A stretch of 46,134 nucleotides of DNA, from assembly GCF_002198655.1 (NCBI RefSeq), contig NZ_MWLN01000174.1:1-46134 (forward strand). The letters run 5' to 3'. The number at the start of each line of letters is the position of its first letter. The stretch's first letter is position 1. Below are positions 8,191 through 18,136 of the stretch, piece after piece. The notes beneath the pieces were generated by a model. That model was not told the origin of the DNA. It did not search any database and worked only from the letters and a program-made list of their open reading frames with translations. The translations under genes were made by a program, and so were the position numbers. The stretch comes from Kineosporia sp. A_224 (GTDB taxonomy: Bacteria; Actinomycetota; Actinomycetes; Actinomycetales; Kineosporiaceae).

Positions 8191-9272
8191 GGCAGGTGCT
8201 TCAGCGCGGCCCGGACGAGCCCGGTGACCTGTAGCCGGGGCAGGTCCGCGACCGGCCACCAGGCGGCCTCGACGGTGGAGCCGTCGACCTCGACGACACG
8301 GGGCTCGACGTCCGTCGGCACCTCGCCGTCGAAGACGACCCGGACGCCGTGGAAGTCCTCGGCCCGCCCGGAGGGCCCGCGACCGGTGAACCGGGTGCTG
8401 TCGACGTCGAGCAGCCCCCGCAGCCGGACGGGCAGCCCGGTCTCCTCGTGGACCTCGCGGACGGCGGCCTCGTGCGGCTGCTCGCCGTGGTCGATGCCGC
8501 CGCCGGGCAGCGTCCACAGCGAGGAGTTCCGCAGCCGGCTCAGCAGGACACGACCGTCGGCGTGGCACAGGGCGTAGGCCGCGGTCCGCTGCACCCGGGC
8601 GACCGCCTCGCCGTGGAGCGCGTCGAGGTCCGGGCCGGGGGCGACCGCGCCGCCCTCGGCGACGGCGACGGCGGGGTCACCGGCGGCCGGGCTGCCGAAG
8701 CCCTGGACGGCGTGCCCCGCGGTCGCGGCGGGGACGACGGTCGGCCGGGCGGGCGGGTGCGCGACGGGCATCGGCGGCACCGGCAGGCCGAGCGTGCGGG
8801 CGACGAACGGGACGACGGGCAGCGCGCCGGCACCCGTGAGCTCGCCGGGGCCGACGAGGCGGACGGCGTCGCTCGTGCCGTCCGGCTCCGGCCGTAGGCC
8901 TACGGCCCAGCCGGCCCCGGGGGTGGACGGCTCGTCGGCGTGCAGGTCGTAGAGGACCCGCAGCGTGTGGACGCGGACGCCTCGGTGCGGCAGGTCGATG
9001 ACGTCGGAGACGACGTCCCGCAGGCCCGTGACCCGGACCGCGACCCCGGTCTCCTCGGCGACCTCGCGGGCCACGGCGTCCCGCGGGTGCTCACCGAAGT
9101 CGACACCGCCGCCGGGCAGGAACCAGGTTCCGGTGAGGTCGGACCGGTCGGACGCCCGGACGAGCACGACCCGGCCCTCGCCGTCCCGCAGCACGCCGTA
9201 GGCCGCCAGGCGCTGCACGTCCCGGCGTGGCGGCCGGTCCGGCGCGAGGTCCTGGCTGAGGTCGGGCGGCAC
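8187..9272 (-). CDS. Protein with two Nudix hydrolase domains
   Basis: A 361-residue protein with two complete Nudix boxes: residues 55-77 (GGVDFGEH...REVAEETGV) and a second near 240-262 (GGGIDHGEQ...REVHEETG). The two domains are joined by an ~80-residue Pro/Ala-rich linker. Both boxes keep the REXXEE metal-binding glutamates, so both domains look active. The substrate cannot be read from sequence; Nudix enzymes hydrolyse nucleoside diphosphate-linked compounds. The GTG start at 9272 was chosen because TAGCGT lies 8 nt upstream and no earlier domain sequence exists; the longer open frame upstream is a shadow of opposite-strand genes. The stop overlaps the methylase start. Confidence 0.85.
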   Translation of the reverse strand: MPPDLSQDLAPDRPPRRDVQRLAAYGVLRDGEGRVVLVRASDRSDLTGTWFLPGGGVDFGEHPRDAVAREVAEETGVAVRVTGLRDVVSDVIDLPHRGVRVHTLRVLYDLHADEPSTPGAGWAVGLRPEPDGTSDAVRLVGPGELTGAGALPVVPFVARTLGLPVPPMPVAHPPARPTVVPAATAGHAVQGFGSPAAGDPAVAVAEGGAVAPGPDLDALHGEAVARVQRTAAYALCHADGRVLLSRLRNSSLWTLPGGGIDHGEQPHEAAVREVHEETGLPVRLRGLLDVDSTRFTGRGPSGRAEDFHGVRVVFDGEVPTDVEPRVVEVDGSTVEAAWWPVADLPRLQVTGLVRAALKHLP

Positions 9273-9498
9273 GGCGGACGACGCTACCGCGTGCGGGCGG
9301 CCGCAGACGCTCGAGGGCGGGGAGGCGATGCCTCCCCGCCCTCCGACCCGGTCCACCTCGGGTCGCGTGCTCGGCCGGGTGAGCGGCCGAACCCGTTCGC
9401 AGATCCGTGACGATCTGCTGAGCCGTGACGAGGACGACGTTAGGCGCGGATCTTCGCGCGCACCCGGGACGTCGGTCCCCCGGACATAAGGTGAAGGC
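9273..9498. other. Divergent intergenic region with three successive hairpins and direct repeats
   Basis: This region separates two divergent Nudix genes. It contains a 14-bp perfect stem with a GAT loop (9313-9326 with 9330-9343), a 7-bp stem (9371-9377 with 9384-9390) and a 7-bp stem (9399-9405 with 9412-9418). A CCGTGACGA direct repeat occurs at 9405-9413 and 9423-9431 (18-nt period). TAAGGT at 9487-9492 is a likely -10 box for the plus-strand gene. See findings for the idea of a structured RNA. Confidence 0.6.
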
Positions 9499-10014
9499 AT
9501 GGGCGGGGAGGCGGGCACGGGCATCGGGACGCTGCATCGCTGGGCCCTCACGGGTTTCCGCCGGATGCCGCGCCGGCTGCGGGTCGCCGCGGTGCGGGTC
9601 GTCGCGCCGAGCCACACCGTCGGCGCCGTCTGCTTCGTCGAGCACGACGGCCGGATCCTCGTGCTGCGCCAGCACCACCGGCCCGGCTGGACGCTGCCCG
9701 GCGGGCTCGTCAACCGCGGCGAGAGCGCGGACCGGGCCGTCGTCCGGGAGCTGCGCGAGGAGACCGGGCTCGTCGTCGAGGTCGACCTGCCGATCGGGGT
9801 GGTCGTCGAGCCGCGGTCGCGCCGGGTCGACGTCGTCTTCCACGTCGCCTCGGACGCCGCCCACGAGGTCCGGCCGGGCAGCGAGGCGATCGAGGCCGCG
9901 TGGCTGCGCCCCGACGAGCTCGGCGCCATCGACGAGCCGACCGCGACGGTGCTCGACGTCCTGCGCCGCTGGCGCGAGGGCGATGCGCACTCGGGCCGGG
10001 TGCTCGGGCGGTGA
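9499..10014 (+). CDS. Nudix hydrolase
   Basis: A 171-residue protein with one Nudix box, GGLVNRGES...RELREETGL (about residues 74-96), and the usual flanking beta strands (AVCFVEHDGRILVLRQ). ATG at 9499 follows TAAGGT by six bases, a leaderless-type start; GAAGG could alternatively act as a weak ribosome site. The downstream nucleotidyltransferase gene starts in its stop (GTGA), so a shared role in nucleotide-sugar or nucleotide housekeeping is possible. It diverges from the double-Nudix gene. Confidence 0.88.
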   Translation: MGGEAGTGIGTLHRWALTGFRRMPRRLRVAAVRVVAPSHTVGAVCFVEHDGRILVLRQHHRPGWTLPGGLVNRGESADRAVVRELREETGLVVEVDLPIGVVVEPRSRRVDVVFHVASDAAHEVRPGSEAIEAAWLRPDELGAIDEPTATVLDVLRRWREGDAHSGRVLGR

Positions 10015-10895
10015 CGGACCGGCTCGCGGGCGTCGTCCTCGCGGCCGGTGAGGGCGCCCGGCTGCGGCCGCTCACGCTGCTGAGACCCAAGGCGCTCTGC
10101 CCGGTCGGCGGGGTGCCGCTGCTCGACCACGCGCTGGCCCGGGTGGCGCCCGCGGCCGGCAGCGGGCCCGGGCACCTGGCCGTCAACGCCCACCACGGTG
10201 CCGACCTCGTCGTCGCGCACGTCGGCGGCCGGGCGCACGTGTCGGTCGAGTCGCCGGAGGCGCTCGGCACCGCGGGCGCGCTGGGGGCGCTGCGGGACTG
10301 GGTCGACGGCCGCGACGTCCTCCTCACGAACGCCGACGCCTACCTGCCCGCGGGCCTGGGCGACCTCGCCGGCGGCTGGGACGGCGAGCGCTGCCGGCTG
10401 CTCTGCGTGCCCGTCGACGGCCGCCCGGACTTCACGGCGCCGGACGGCACCGGGCTGCGCTACGTCGGCGCCTGCCTGCTCCCGTGGGCCTTCGTCAAGG
10501 CCCTGGCGGCCGAGCCGACCGGGCTGTACGAGGTGCTCTGGGCGGCCCAGGACGCCCTCGGCCGCCTCGACCTCGTGACGACCGCCGGGCTCGGCCTGCC
10601 CGGCACCGTCGTCGACTGCGGGACGCCGGCGCAGTACCTCGCGGCCAACCTCGACGCGGTGCGCCGGGCCGGCGGCAGCGTCGTCGCACCCGGGGCCGTC
10701 GTGAGCGGCCGGGTCGAGGAGTCCGTCGTCGGCGCCGGTGCCCGGGTCGAGGGGGACGTCGTCCGCTGCGTCGTCTGGGACGGCGCGCACGTGGCGCCCG
10801 GGGAGCGGCTCGTCGACGCCGTCCGGGCCGTCGCCGCGGACGACTCCCGGATGACAGTCACCGGGGATACCGGCACACTCAGTTCCGATCAGTGA
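10011..10895 (+). CDS. Sugar-phosphate nucleotidyltransferase-like protein
   Basis: A 294-residue protein of the GT-A nucleotidyltransferase family, with the signature LAAGEGARLRPLT...RPK at about 10-27 and a downstream TNADAYLP active-site-like stretch that supplies a metal-binding Asp. A short left-handed beta-helix-like C-terminal region follows (GAVVSGRVEESVVGAGARVEGDVV), as in mannose-1-phosphate guanylyltransferases and MurNAc-1-phosphate uridylyltransferases. The exact sugar is unknown. GTG at 10011 overlaps the Nudix stop (GTGA). The gene ends two to eleven bases before the SpoIIE-type phosphatase gene. Confidence 0.82.
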   Translation: MTDRLAGVVLAAGEGARLRPLTLLRPKALCPVGGVPLLDHALARVAPAAGSGPGHLAVNAHHGADLVVAHVGGRAHVSVESPEALGTAGALGALRDWVDGRDVLLTNADAYLPAGLGDLAGGWDGERCRLLCVPVDGRPDFTAPDGTGLRYVGACLLPWAFVKALAAEPTGLYEVLWAAQDALGRLDLVTTAGLGLPGTVVDCGTPAQYLAANLDAVRRAGGSVVAPGAVVSGRVEESVVGAGARVEGDVVRCVVWDGAHVAPGERLVDAVRAVAADDSRMTVTGDTGTLSSDQ

Positions 10896-10906
10896 CTGGG
10901 GGTGTG

Positions 10907-13357
10907 ATGCCGGACGGGGACCTCGACGCGCTGGCGCTGCGGGCCAGCGGCGTCGGGCTCTGGTCGTTCGTCCCGGGCCGGTACACCGTGACGATCGACG
11001 ACGTCACCGCCCGCCTCGTCGGCGCCGCCGAACCGGGCACGTTCCCGGTCGCCGATCTCATGGGCGCGCTGCACCCCGACGACCGCAAGGGCCTGTTCGC
11101 CGCGCTCGAGTCGGTCTCGCGGGCCTGCCAGCTCGCGCTGCGGGCCGGCGGTCCGCCGGGCGGACGGGGCGGCCGGGCCGGCCTCGGGGCGCTGCGCGAC
11201 CTGCAGGTCCTCGAGGAGTTCCGGGTCCGCGACGACGACACCGTCCGCTGGGTCCGGCTGCGCGGCGGCGTCGTCCTCGACGGCACCGGCGGCGCCGTCG
11301 TCACCGGGGTCGCCGCCGACACGACCGCGCTGCGGACCTCCCGCGAGCGCACCGGCCGCACGCTCGCGCAGGTGAGTGACGGCGTCCTCATCCTCGAGCC
11401 GGACTGGACCGTCGCCTACGTCAACGACACCGCCGCCGCACTGCTCGGCCGGGCCGGCGCCGACCTCGTCGGCCGGCCGTTCTGGGTGGAGGTCCCCGAG
11501 GCCGAGGACTCCCCCGTCCACGTGAACTACCACTGGGCGATGGACCACCAGCGGCCGGTGACCTTCGAGACGCCGACGGTCGGTGGCTGGCTCGAGGTCC
11601 GGGCGCACCCGTCGATCGACGGGCTCACCGTCTACCTGCGCAGCGTCGAGGCCCGCCACGAGGCCGAGCGCGAGCGGGGCCGGATCGTCACCCGCCTCGA
11701 GCGGGCGCTGGCCCGCGGCCGGCAGCTGCTCGGGCTGACCCGTTCGCTCTCGACGGCGATGACCGTGCAGGACGTCGCGGACGCCGTGACGGCGAACGCG
11801 CGCCGGGCCCTCGGCACCGTCTTCGCCGGCATCGCCCTGGTCGAGAAGACCGGCCGGACCATGGAGTACGTGAGCATGAGCCCGCTGCCGGCGGAGACCG
11901 CCGCGGTGTGGTCGCGCTTCCCGCTGGACCGGTCGGCGCCCGTCTCGGACGCCGCCCGGCACGGCCGCCCGTACTTCCACGAGACGGTCGAGCAGGCCGT
12001 CGAGGACTTCCCCGACATCGGCCCGCACATGCGCACCGCGGGCACCGAGTCGATGGCGCACCTGCCGCTCGTGACCGGCAGCGGGTCCCGGCTCGGCACG
12101 CTCGCGCTGTCGTGGTCGACCGAGCACACGATGAGCGGCGAGGAGCGCGACTTCCTCGTCACCCTCGCGGGGCACACGGCGCAGGCGCTCGAACGGGCCC
12201 TGCTCTTCGAGCAGCAGCGGACGGTCGCCGACGCGCTCCAGCACGCCGTCCTGCCCGACCGGCTGCCGACCGTGCCCGGGGTGACGCTCGGCGCGGTCTT
12301 CGTGCCGGCGACCGGCGGCCACGAGGTCGGCGGCGACTGGTACGACGCGTTCGTCCTGCCGTCGGGCCGGCTCGGGCTCGCCGTCGGCGACGCCGCCGGG
12401 CACGGCCTGCCCGCGGCCCGGGTCATGAGCGGCCTGCGCAACGCCCTGCGCTCGTACGCCCTGCTCGGCGGCGGCCCCGGTGACGTCGTCGAGCGGCTCG
12501 ACGCGTTCGTCGAGCAGTACGACCCCGACACGTTCGCGACGATCGCCTACCTCGAGCTCGACCCGGCCACCGGGGAGGGTGTGTGGTGCAGCGCCGGGCA
12601 CCCGCCGCTGCTGCGGATCGCTCCCCCGGACGCCGCGGGGTCCGGCGAGCGCGCGACCTTCTTCGGGGACGACGTCGACCCGCCGGTCGGCTCGCTCCTG
12701 ACCGCCGGGGCGCGTGAGCACCCGTTCCGCCTCGATCCCGGCGAGACCCTCGTGCTCTTCACCGACGGCCTCGTCGAGCGCCGCGACGACGACCTCGACC
12801 ACGGTCTCGACCGGCTCATCGCGACGGCCGCGGCGGTGCCGCCCGAGCTGTCCCCGCCGGACCTCGTGCGCGCCATCTGCGACACCCTGCTCGCCGGCTC
12901 CGGGCCGACCGACGACGTGTGCCTGCTCGCCGTCCGCCGCGGCACCGCTGCCGCCGGCCGGCCGGAGGACGACCCGTCGGCGCCGGACGCCGTCGTCCGG
13001 CACGTCCTGCAGCCGGTCCCGAGCGCCGCGTACGTCGCCCGGTCGGTCGCCCGCGAGGCCCTGCGGTCGTGGGGCCTGACCGACCTCGTCGACACCGTCA
13101 CCCTCGTCGTCAGCGAGCTCGTGACGAACGCGGTGACCCACGCCGGCGGCGAGGTCGCCCTCGAGCTGCGCCGCCTCGACGACGCCGTCCGGGTCAGCGT
13201 CACCGACACCAGCCCGGACACCCCCCAGCACCAGGACCCCGGCCCGCGCGAGGAGCACGGCCGCGGCGTCCACCTCGTCGACGTCCTCGCCGCCCGCTGG
13301 GGGACGACGGCGCTGCCCGACGGCAAGCGGGTGTGGGCCGAGCTCGACGTGCCGTGA
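10907..13357 (+). CDS. PAS-PAS-GAF-PP2C(SpoIIE)-HATPase signalling phosphatase
   Basis: An 816-residue soluble regulator. Two PAS-like domains (about 10-145 and 150-255) are followed by a GAF domain (280-432), a SpoIIE/RsbU-type PP2C phosphatase (442-660; metal-binding GGDWYDA at 475-481, VGDAAGHG at 493-500, TDGL and DDVC) and an RsbW-like HATPase (about 685-815, SELVTNAVTHA as N-box). The combination of phosphatase and anti-sigma kinase in one chain is typical of actinobacterial partner-switching proteins acting on anti-anti-sigma factors; its targets are not encoded next to it. ATG at 10907 has GGGGG just upstream. An in-frame GTG at 10892, overlapping the previous stop, is an alternative start. 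Confidence 0.9.
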   Translation: MPDGDLDALALRASGVGLWSFVPGRYTVTIDDVTARLVGAAEPGTFPVADLMGALHPDDRKGLFAALESVSRACQLALRAGGPPGGRGGRAGLGALRDLQVLEEFRVRDDDTVRWVRLRGGVVLDGTGGAVVTGVAADTTALRTSRERTGRTLAQVSDGVLILEPDWTVAYVNDTAAALLGRAGADLVGRPFWVEVPEAEDSPVHVNYHWAMDHQRPVTFETPTVGGWLEVRAHPSIDGLTVYLRSVEARHEAERERGRIVTRLERALARGRQLLGLTRSLSTAMTVQDVADAVTANARRALGTVFAGIALVEKTGRTMEYVSMSPLPAETAAVWSRFPLDRSAPVSDAARHGRPYFHETVEQAVEDFPDIGPHMRTAGTESMAHLPLVTGSGSRLGTLALSWSTEHTMSGEERDFLVTLAGHTAQALERALLFEQQRTVADALQHAVLPDRLPTVPGVTLGAVFVPATGGHEVGGDWYDAFVLPSGRLGLAVGDAAGHGLPAARVMSGLRNALRSYALLGGGPGDVVERLDAFVEQYDPDTFATIAYLELDPATGEGVWCSAGHPPLLRIAPPDAAGSGERATFFGDDVDPPVGSLLTAGAREHPFRLDPGETLVLFTDGLVERRDDDLDHGLDRLIATAAAVPPELSPPDLVRAICDTLLAGSGPTDDVCLLAVRRGTAAAGRPEDDPSAPDAVVRHVLQPVPSAAYVARSVAREALRSWGLTDLVDTVTLVVSELVTNAVTHAGGEVALELRRLDDAVRVSVTDTSPDTPQHQDPGPREEHGRGVHLVDVLAARWGTTALPDGKRVWAELDVP

Positions 13358-13376
13358 CGCCCGGCTCGCTGACATC

Positions 13377-13420
13377 GGTGGGGAACCCCCGGCGGCGCGT
13401 TGCCGCCGGGGTTACCCCAC
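13377..13420. terminator. Bidirectional terminator
   Basis: A 10-bp GC stem (13387-13396 with 13402-13411) with a GCGTT loop is flanked by a GGGG/CCCC outer pairing. It lies between the ends of convergent genes, the SpoIIE-type phosphatase and the anti-sigma-like protein. Confidence 0.75.
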
Positions 13421-13438
13421 TCGTCGCTCCTGCGCGGC

Positions 13439-14947
13439 TCAACCACCGAGCGTGACGACGACCGGAGTCGTGCCGTCCCGCGTGACCTCGACCTCGAGCC
13501 TGTCGGCGTCGGGCAGCAGGGCGGCGTCCCGTCCGGCGTCGGTCCAGGAGCCGGACGGCGTCACGCGGTAGCGCAGGGCCGCACCGACGCTCGCCACCAC
13601 CCAGCCCTGCCGTTCGGGGAGCCGGACGGCGACCGGCAGGGCTGCGTCCGGGTCGAGCACACCGCCGTCGACGAGGGCGGACGCCGTGACGTGCTCGGGG
13701 TCGGCGCCGGTGAGGACGCCGCCGACGACACGGGACGGGTCCGCGTCGACGGTGAGGGTGGCGACGACGTACGTGCGGCCGTCCGGGGTACGGCCGACGA
13801 GGCGGCCCGGCACGGAGCCGAAGGCCACGCCGCCGGGCCCGGTGCGATCCATCCGCGCGCTGACGAGGGCCTCGACCCAGCGCTCGCACGCCGACGCGTC
13901 GACGTCGCGGAGGCCGATCGGGAGGCACCGGGTCGTGCCCGCCCAGCGCACGGTCGCGGCCGACGCGACCCAGTTCGGCACGACCTGGTCGCTGCGGCGG
14001 TCCGGTCCGAGGCGTTGCACGTCGGGCCAGTCCCGGACGGGGGTGCGGGCCACCGCCACGAGCCGGGCGTCGCTCCCGTCCGGCAAGGAGAGGACGGTCG
14101 CGCCGTCGGAGAACGTCACCGGGGCCCAGTCCCGCACCGGGATGCCGTCGGGCCGGTAGGACCAGCGGCTCGACCACACGAGCGGCACGCCGGGATCGAC
14201 GAGGAGCAACCGGCTGCGGGCCTCGTCGAGCCACACGCCCACCATGGCGCTACGGCGGGCCGGGTCGTCGCTCACCTGCTCGGACCGGGCTGCACGGTCC
14301 ACAGCGAGCAGTGTCAGGTGGCCGCCCGGCCCGGTGGCCACGAAGCCGAGCAGGGTCCGCTCGCCGAGGTCAGCGGCGTCGAGGCCGGGGTGCGGGTGCA
14401 GGAACGCGCGCTGGGCGACCACTGCCGCAGGCCCGGTCTGGGTCTGACCGGCCCAGACGACGTGCGGCGTGCCCCGGAGGTCGTCGAACACCCCCAGCCG
14501 GCCGTCCGGGGACACCCTCCGGGCCGTCGCCCAGGCGGCGAACGCCTCGGTGCGCAGGCCGTCGTCACCGGCCAGCGCGCCACGCGCCGGGCCGTCGAGG
14601 AGCCGCGCGTAGGGGTCGACGTCCCGGGCCACGGGGGGCTGCGGGTCTGCCGTCGGCGCCGGAACCGGGACGAGCGAGCCGATGACCGGGACCCGGCGCA
14701 CCGCGTCGGGGAAGGCGGCGACGGTGCCGCCGACGAGCACCGACGCCGCGACGAGGACGCCCCCGGTGCGCGCCACGGTCCGGGCGCGCAGCCGGCGACG
14801 ACCGAGGGTGGCCGCCCGGGCCGCGAGCGCGGCGTCCGCCGCGGGACGGGCCGGGGCGGTGGCCGCCGCGAGATCCGCAGCGAGGTCCGCGCGCTCGGCG
14901 AGGGCGACGAGCGTGGTGACGAGAGGGTCGGGAGCGGTGCCGGTCAT
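13439..14947 (-). CDS. Membrane protein coupled to an ECF sigma factor, putative anti-sigma factor
   Basis: A 502-residue protein with a ~58-residue Ala/Arg-rich cytoplasmic N-terminus, one transmembrane helix (about 60-80) and a large extracytoplasmic region with repeated Trp/Asp-containing strands suggesting a beta-propeller-like or sensor domain. The start overlaps the sigma factor stop (ATGA), the usual sigma/anti-sigma arrangement. No HxxxCxxC zinc anti-sigma motif is present, so sigma binding is inferred from gene context only. The exact family is not recognised. Confidence 0.7.
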   Translation of the reverse strand: MTGTAPDPLVTTLVALAERADLAADLAAATAPARPAADAALAARAATLGRRRLRARTVARTGGVLVAASVLVGGTVAAFPDAVRRVPVIGSLVPVPAPTADPQPPVARDVDPYARLLDGPARGALAGDDGLRTEAFAAWATARRVSPDGRLGVFDDLRGTPHVVWAGQTQTGPAAVVAQRAFLHPHPGLDAADLGERTLLGFVATGPGGHLTLLAVDRAARSEQVSDDPARRSAMVGVWLDEARSRLLLVDPGVPLVWSSRWSYRPDGIPVRDWAPVTFSDGATVLSLPDGSDARLVAVARTPVRDWPDVQRLGPDRRSDQVVPNWVASAATVRWAGTTRCLPIGLRDVDASACERWVEALVSARMDRTGPGGVAFGSVPGRLVGRTPDGRTYVVATLTVDADPSRVVGGVLTGADPEHVTASALVDGGVLDPDAALPVAVRLPERQGWVVASVGAALRYRVTPSGSWTDAGRDAALLPDADRLEVEVTRDGTTPVVVTLGG

Positions 14948-15489
14948 GAGCGCTGTCCTTCCGGGAGCCGGGCCACGTCGGGGTCGCCGTCCGGTGCGAG
15001 CGCCTCGCGCAGCCGCGCCAGGGCGCGCGCGTTCTGGCTCTTCACCGTGCCGACCGAGATGCCGAGGGCCTGGGCGGTCTGCGGTTCGCTGAGATCCTCG
15101 AGGTGGCGCAGGACGACGACCGCGCGCTGCCGGGCGGGCAGGGTCGCGAGCGCGTCGAGGAGCACCCGCCGGGCGAGGACGGCGTCCGTCGCGTCCGGCG
15201 GCGCCGTCCGGGCGTCGGCGCCGGGGTCGGCGTCGTCGTGGACGACGGCCACGCTCGTCTCCGGCCGCCGTCGGCGGTACCGCCAGCGCGACCGGCTGCC
15301 GTTGACGACGCTGCGCCGGGCGTAGGCATACGGGTCGGCGACCCGCGGCCAGGCCACGTAGAGCGCCACGAGCGCGTCCTGCACGAGGTCCTCGGCGACA
15401 TGCGGGTCACCGGTGAGCAGGTAGGCGGTGCGTCGCAGGTGCGAGGCCGCGCCGGCGGCGAAGGGCTCGAAGCCCTCGCGACGGTCCAC
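14944..15489 (-). CDS. RNA polymerase ECF sigma factor, SigE family
   Basis: A 181-residue protein with sigma region 2 (LTGDPHVAEDLVQDALVAL and the YAYARRSVVN helix, residues 25-68) and region 4 (LPARQRAVVVLRHLEDLS then a helix-turn-helix ending VGTVKSQNARALARL, residues 115-165). The short length and the linker match the actinobacterial SigE-family ECF group. The GTG at 15489 is preceded by GGAGG at 4-5 nt. It is co-translated with the membrane partner downstream, suggesting a response to an extracytoplasmic signal. Confidence 0.9.
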   Translation of the reverse strand: MDRREGFEPFAAGAASHLRRTAYLLTGDPHVAEDLVQDALVALYVAWPRVADPYAYARRSVVNGSRSRWRYRRRRPETSVAVVHDDADPGADARTAPPDATDAVLARRVLLDALATLPARQRAVVVLRHLEDLSEPQTAQALGISVGTVKSQNARALARLREALAPDGDPDVARLPEGQRS

Positions 15490-15794
15490 GGTGCCTCCAG
15501 AGGTCGCCGGCTCCGACGGCCGGGGTCACGTGTCCAGAGTCCGGCGGGGGCACGATGGTTGTCAGGCGTCCGCGGAAGCTGTCGCCGGAACGGCGGCGTC
15601 GCGGTCGTCGGGGCGACGGCCGCGGCACGTGTCGTTGCAGCCCGCTGCACGCTAGGGCTTGCAAGACCTCGCATCCACGGCTGCAGCAAGGGTGGGTGCA
15701 AGCTCGGGTCCGTGCTCGGGTCCTCCACCTCGTGATCGCGACCGCCCGGACCCGAGCATCGACCCGAGCTCGCGTCCGAGGAGAGGACGGCACC
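15490..15794. other. Intergenic region with paired inverted repeats
   Basis: A region of about 300 nt between the divergent ECF sigma and GrpB-like genes. It holds two direct copies of GCTCGGGTCC (15702-15711 and 15714-15723) facing two inverted copies (15748-15757 and 15761-15769, the latter 9 of 10). It also has a GCTTGCA/TGCAAGC pair (15657-15663 and 15697-15703). GGAGA before 15795 is the ribosome site of the GrpB-like gene. No small ORF with convincing coding character was seen. Confidence 0.6.
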
Positions 15795-16343
15795 GTGACC
15801 GACTTCGTGCACGCAGCACCCCGCGTCGTGCCGTACGACCCCGCTTGGGCGGCGGCCTTCGCGGCGGAGGCCGCGCTCCTCGGTACCGCGCTGGCCGGCG
15901 TCCGGCACCGGGTCGAGCACATCGGCTCGACGGCCGTGCCCGGGCTGCCGGCCAAGCCCGTCGTCGACGTCATGGTCGGGCTGCCGGACGACGCCACGCT
16001 CGACGGCCGGTTCGCGCACGTCCGGACGGCGCTCGAAGGGCTCGGCTACGTCTGGGACCCACGTGCCCTGGCCGACGACCCGGGCCGGCACGTCTTCCGC
16101 AAGGGCCCCGAAGACCCGGCCGAGCTGCGCAGCCACCACCTGCACCTCACGGTCGAGGGCAGCGGGTACTGGCGGCGGATCATCGCGTTCCGCGACCGGC
16201 TGCGCGCCGACCCGGCGTCCGCCGCCGAGTACGCCGCCGTCAAGCGGCGGCTCCTGCAGACGTGCGGCGGTGACTCCCGCGCCTACACGCGCGGCAAGAC
16301 GGACGTCGTCCGGCGGTTCGAGACCCCCGCCGACGACCTCTGA
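15795..16343 (+). CDS. GrpB-like nucleotidyltransferase-fold protein (UPF0157)
   Basis: A 182-residue protein of the GrpB/UPF0157 family. Conserved features are RVVPYDPAWAAAF at the start, HIGSTAVPGLPAKPVVDVMV (the GST...D.V nucleotidyltransferase-like core, about residues 37-56) and HHLHLT...W...FRDRLR. The true function of the family is unclear, and it is unrelated to the GrpE chaperone. GTG at 15795 has GGAGAGG upstream. The leader contains an unusual double inverted repeat. Confidence 0.88.
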   Translation: MTDFVHAAPRVVPYDPAWAAAFAAEAALLGTALAGVRHRVEHIGSTAVPGLPAKPVVDVMVGLPDDATLDGRFAHVRTALEGLGYVWDPRALADDPGRHVFRKGPEDPAELRSHHLHLTVEGSGYWRRIIAFRDRLRADPASAAEYAAVKRRLLQTCGGDSRAYTRGKTDVVRRFETPADDL

Positions 16344-16390
16344 CCCGCCGCTCCCGCTCGACCCGCCCCACAACAACGCGTGCTGCCGTC

Positions 16391-16435
16391 AGTGGGGTAG
16401 TCGCAGCGGCAGTCTGCCGTCGCAGCTTCCCCGCT
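16391..16435. terminator. Terminator-like hairpin between GrpB-like gene and guaA
   Basis: An outer AGTGGGG/CCCCGCT pairing (16391-16397 with 16429-16435, one G-T pair) encloses a CGGCAG/CTGCCG inverted repeat at 16406-16418. It lies between two convergent genes and is plausible as a bidirectional terminator. Confidence 0.5.
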
Positions 16436-16453
16436 AGCGCTTCCGCTGAGCCG

Positions 16454-18127
<1,674 letters not shown>

Positions 18128-18136
18128 CCGCCCAGC

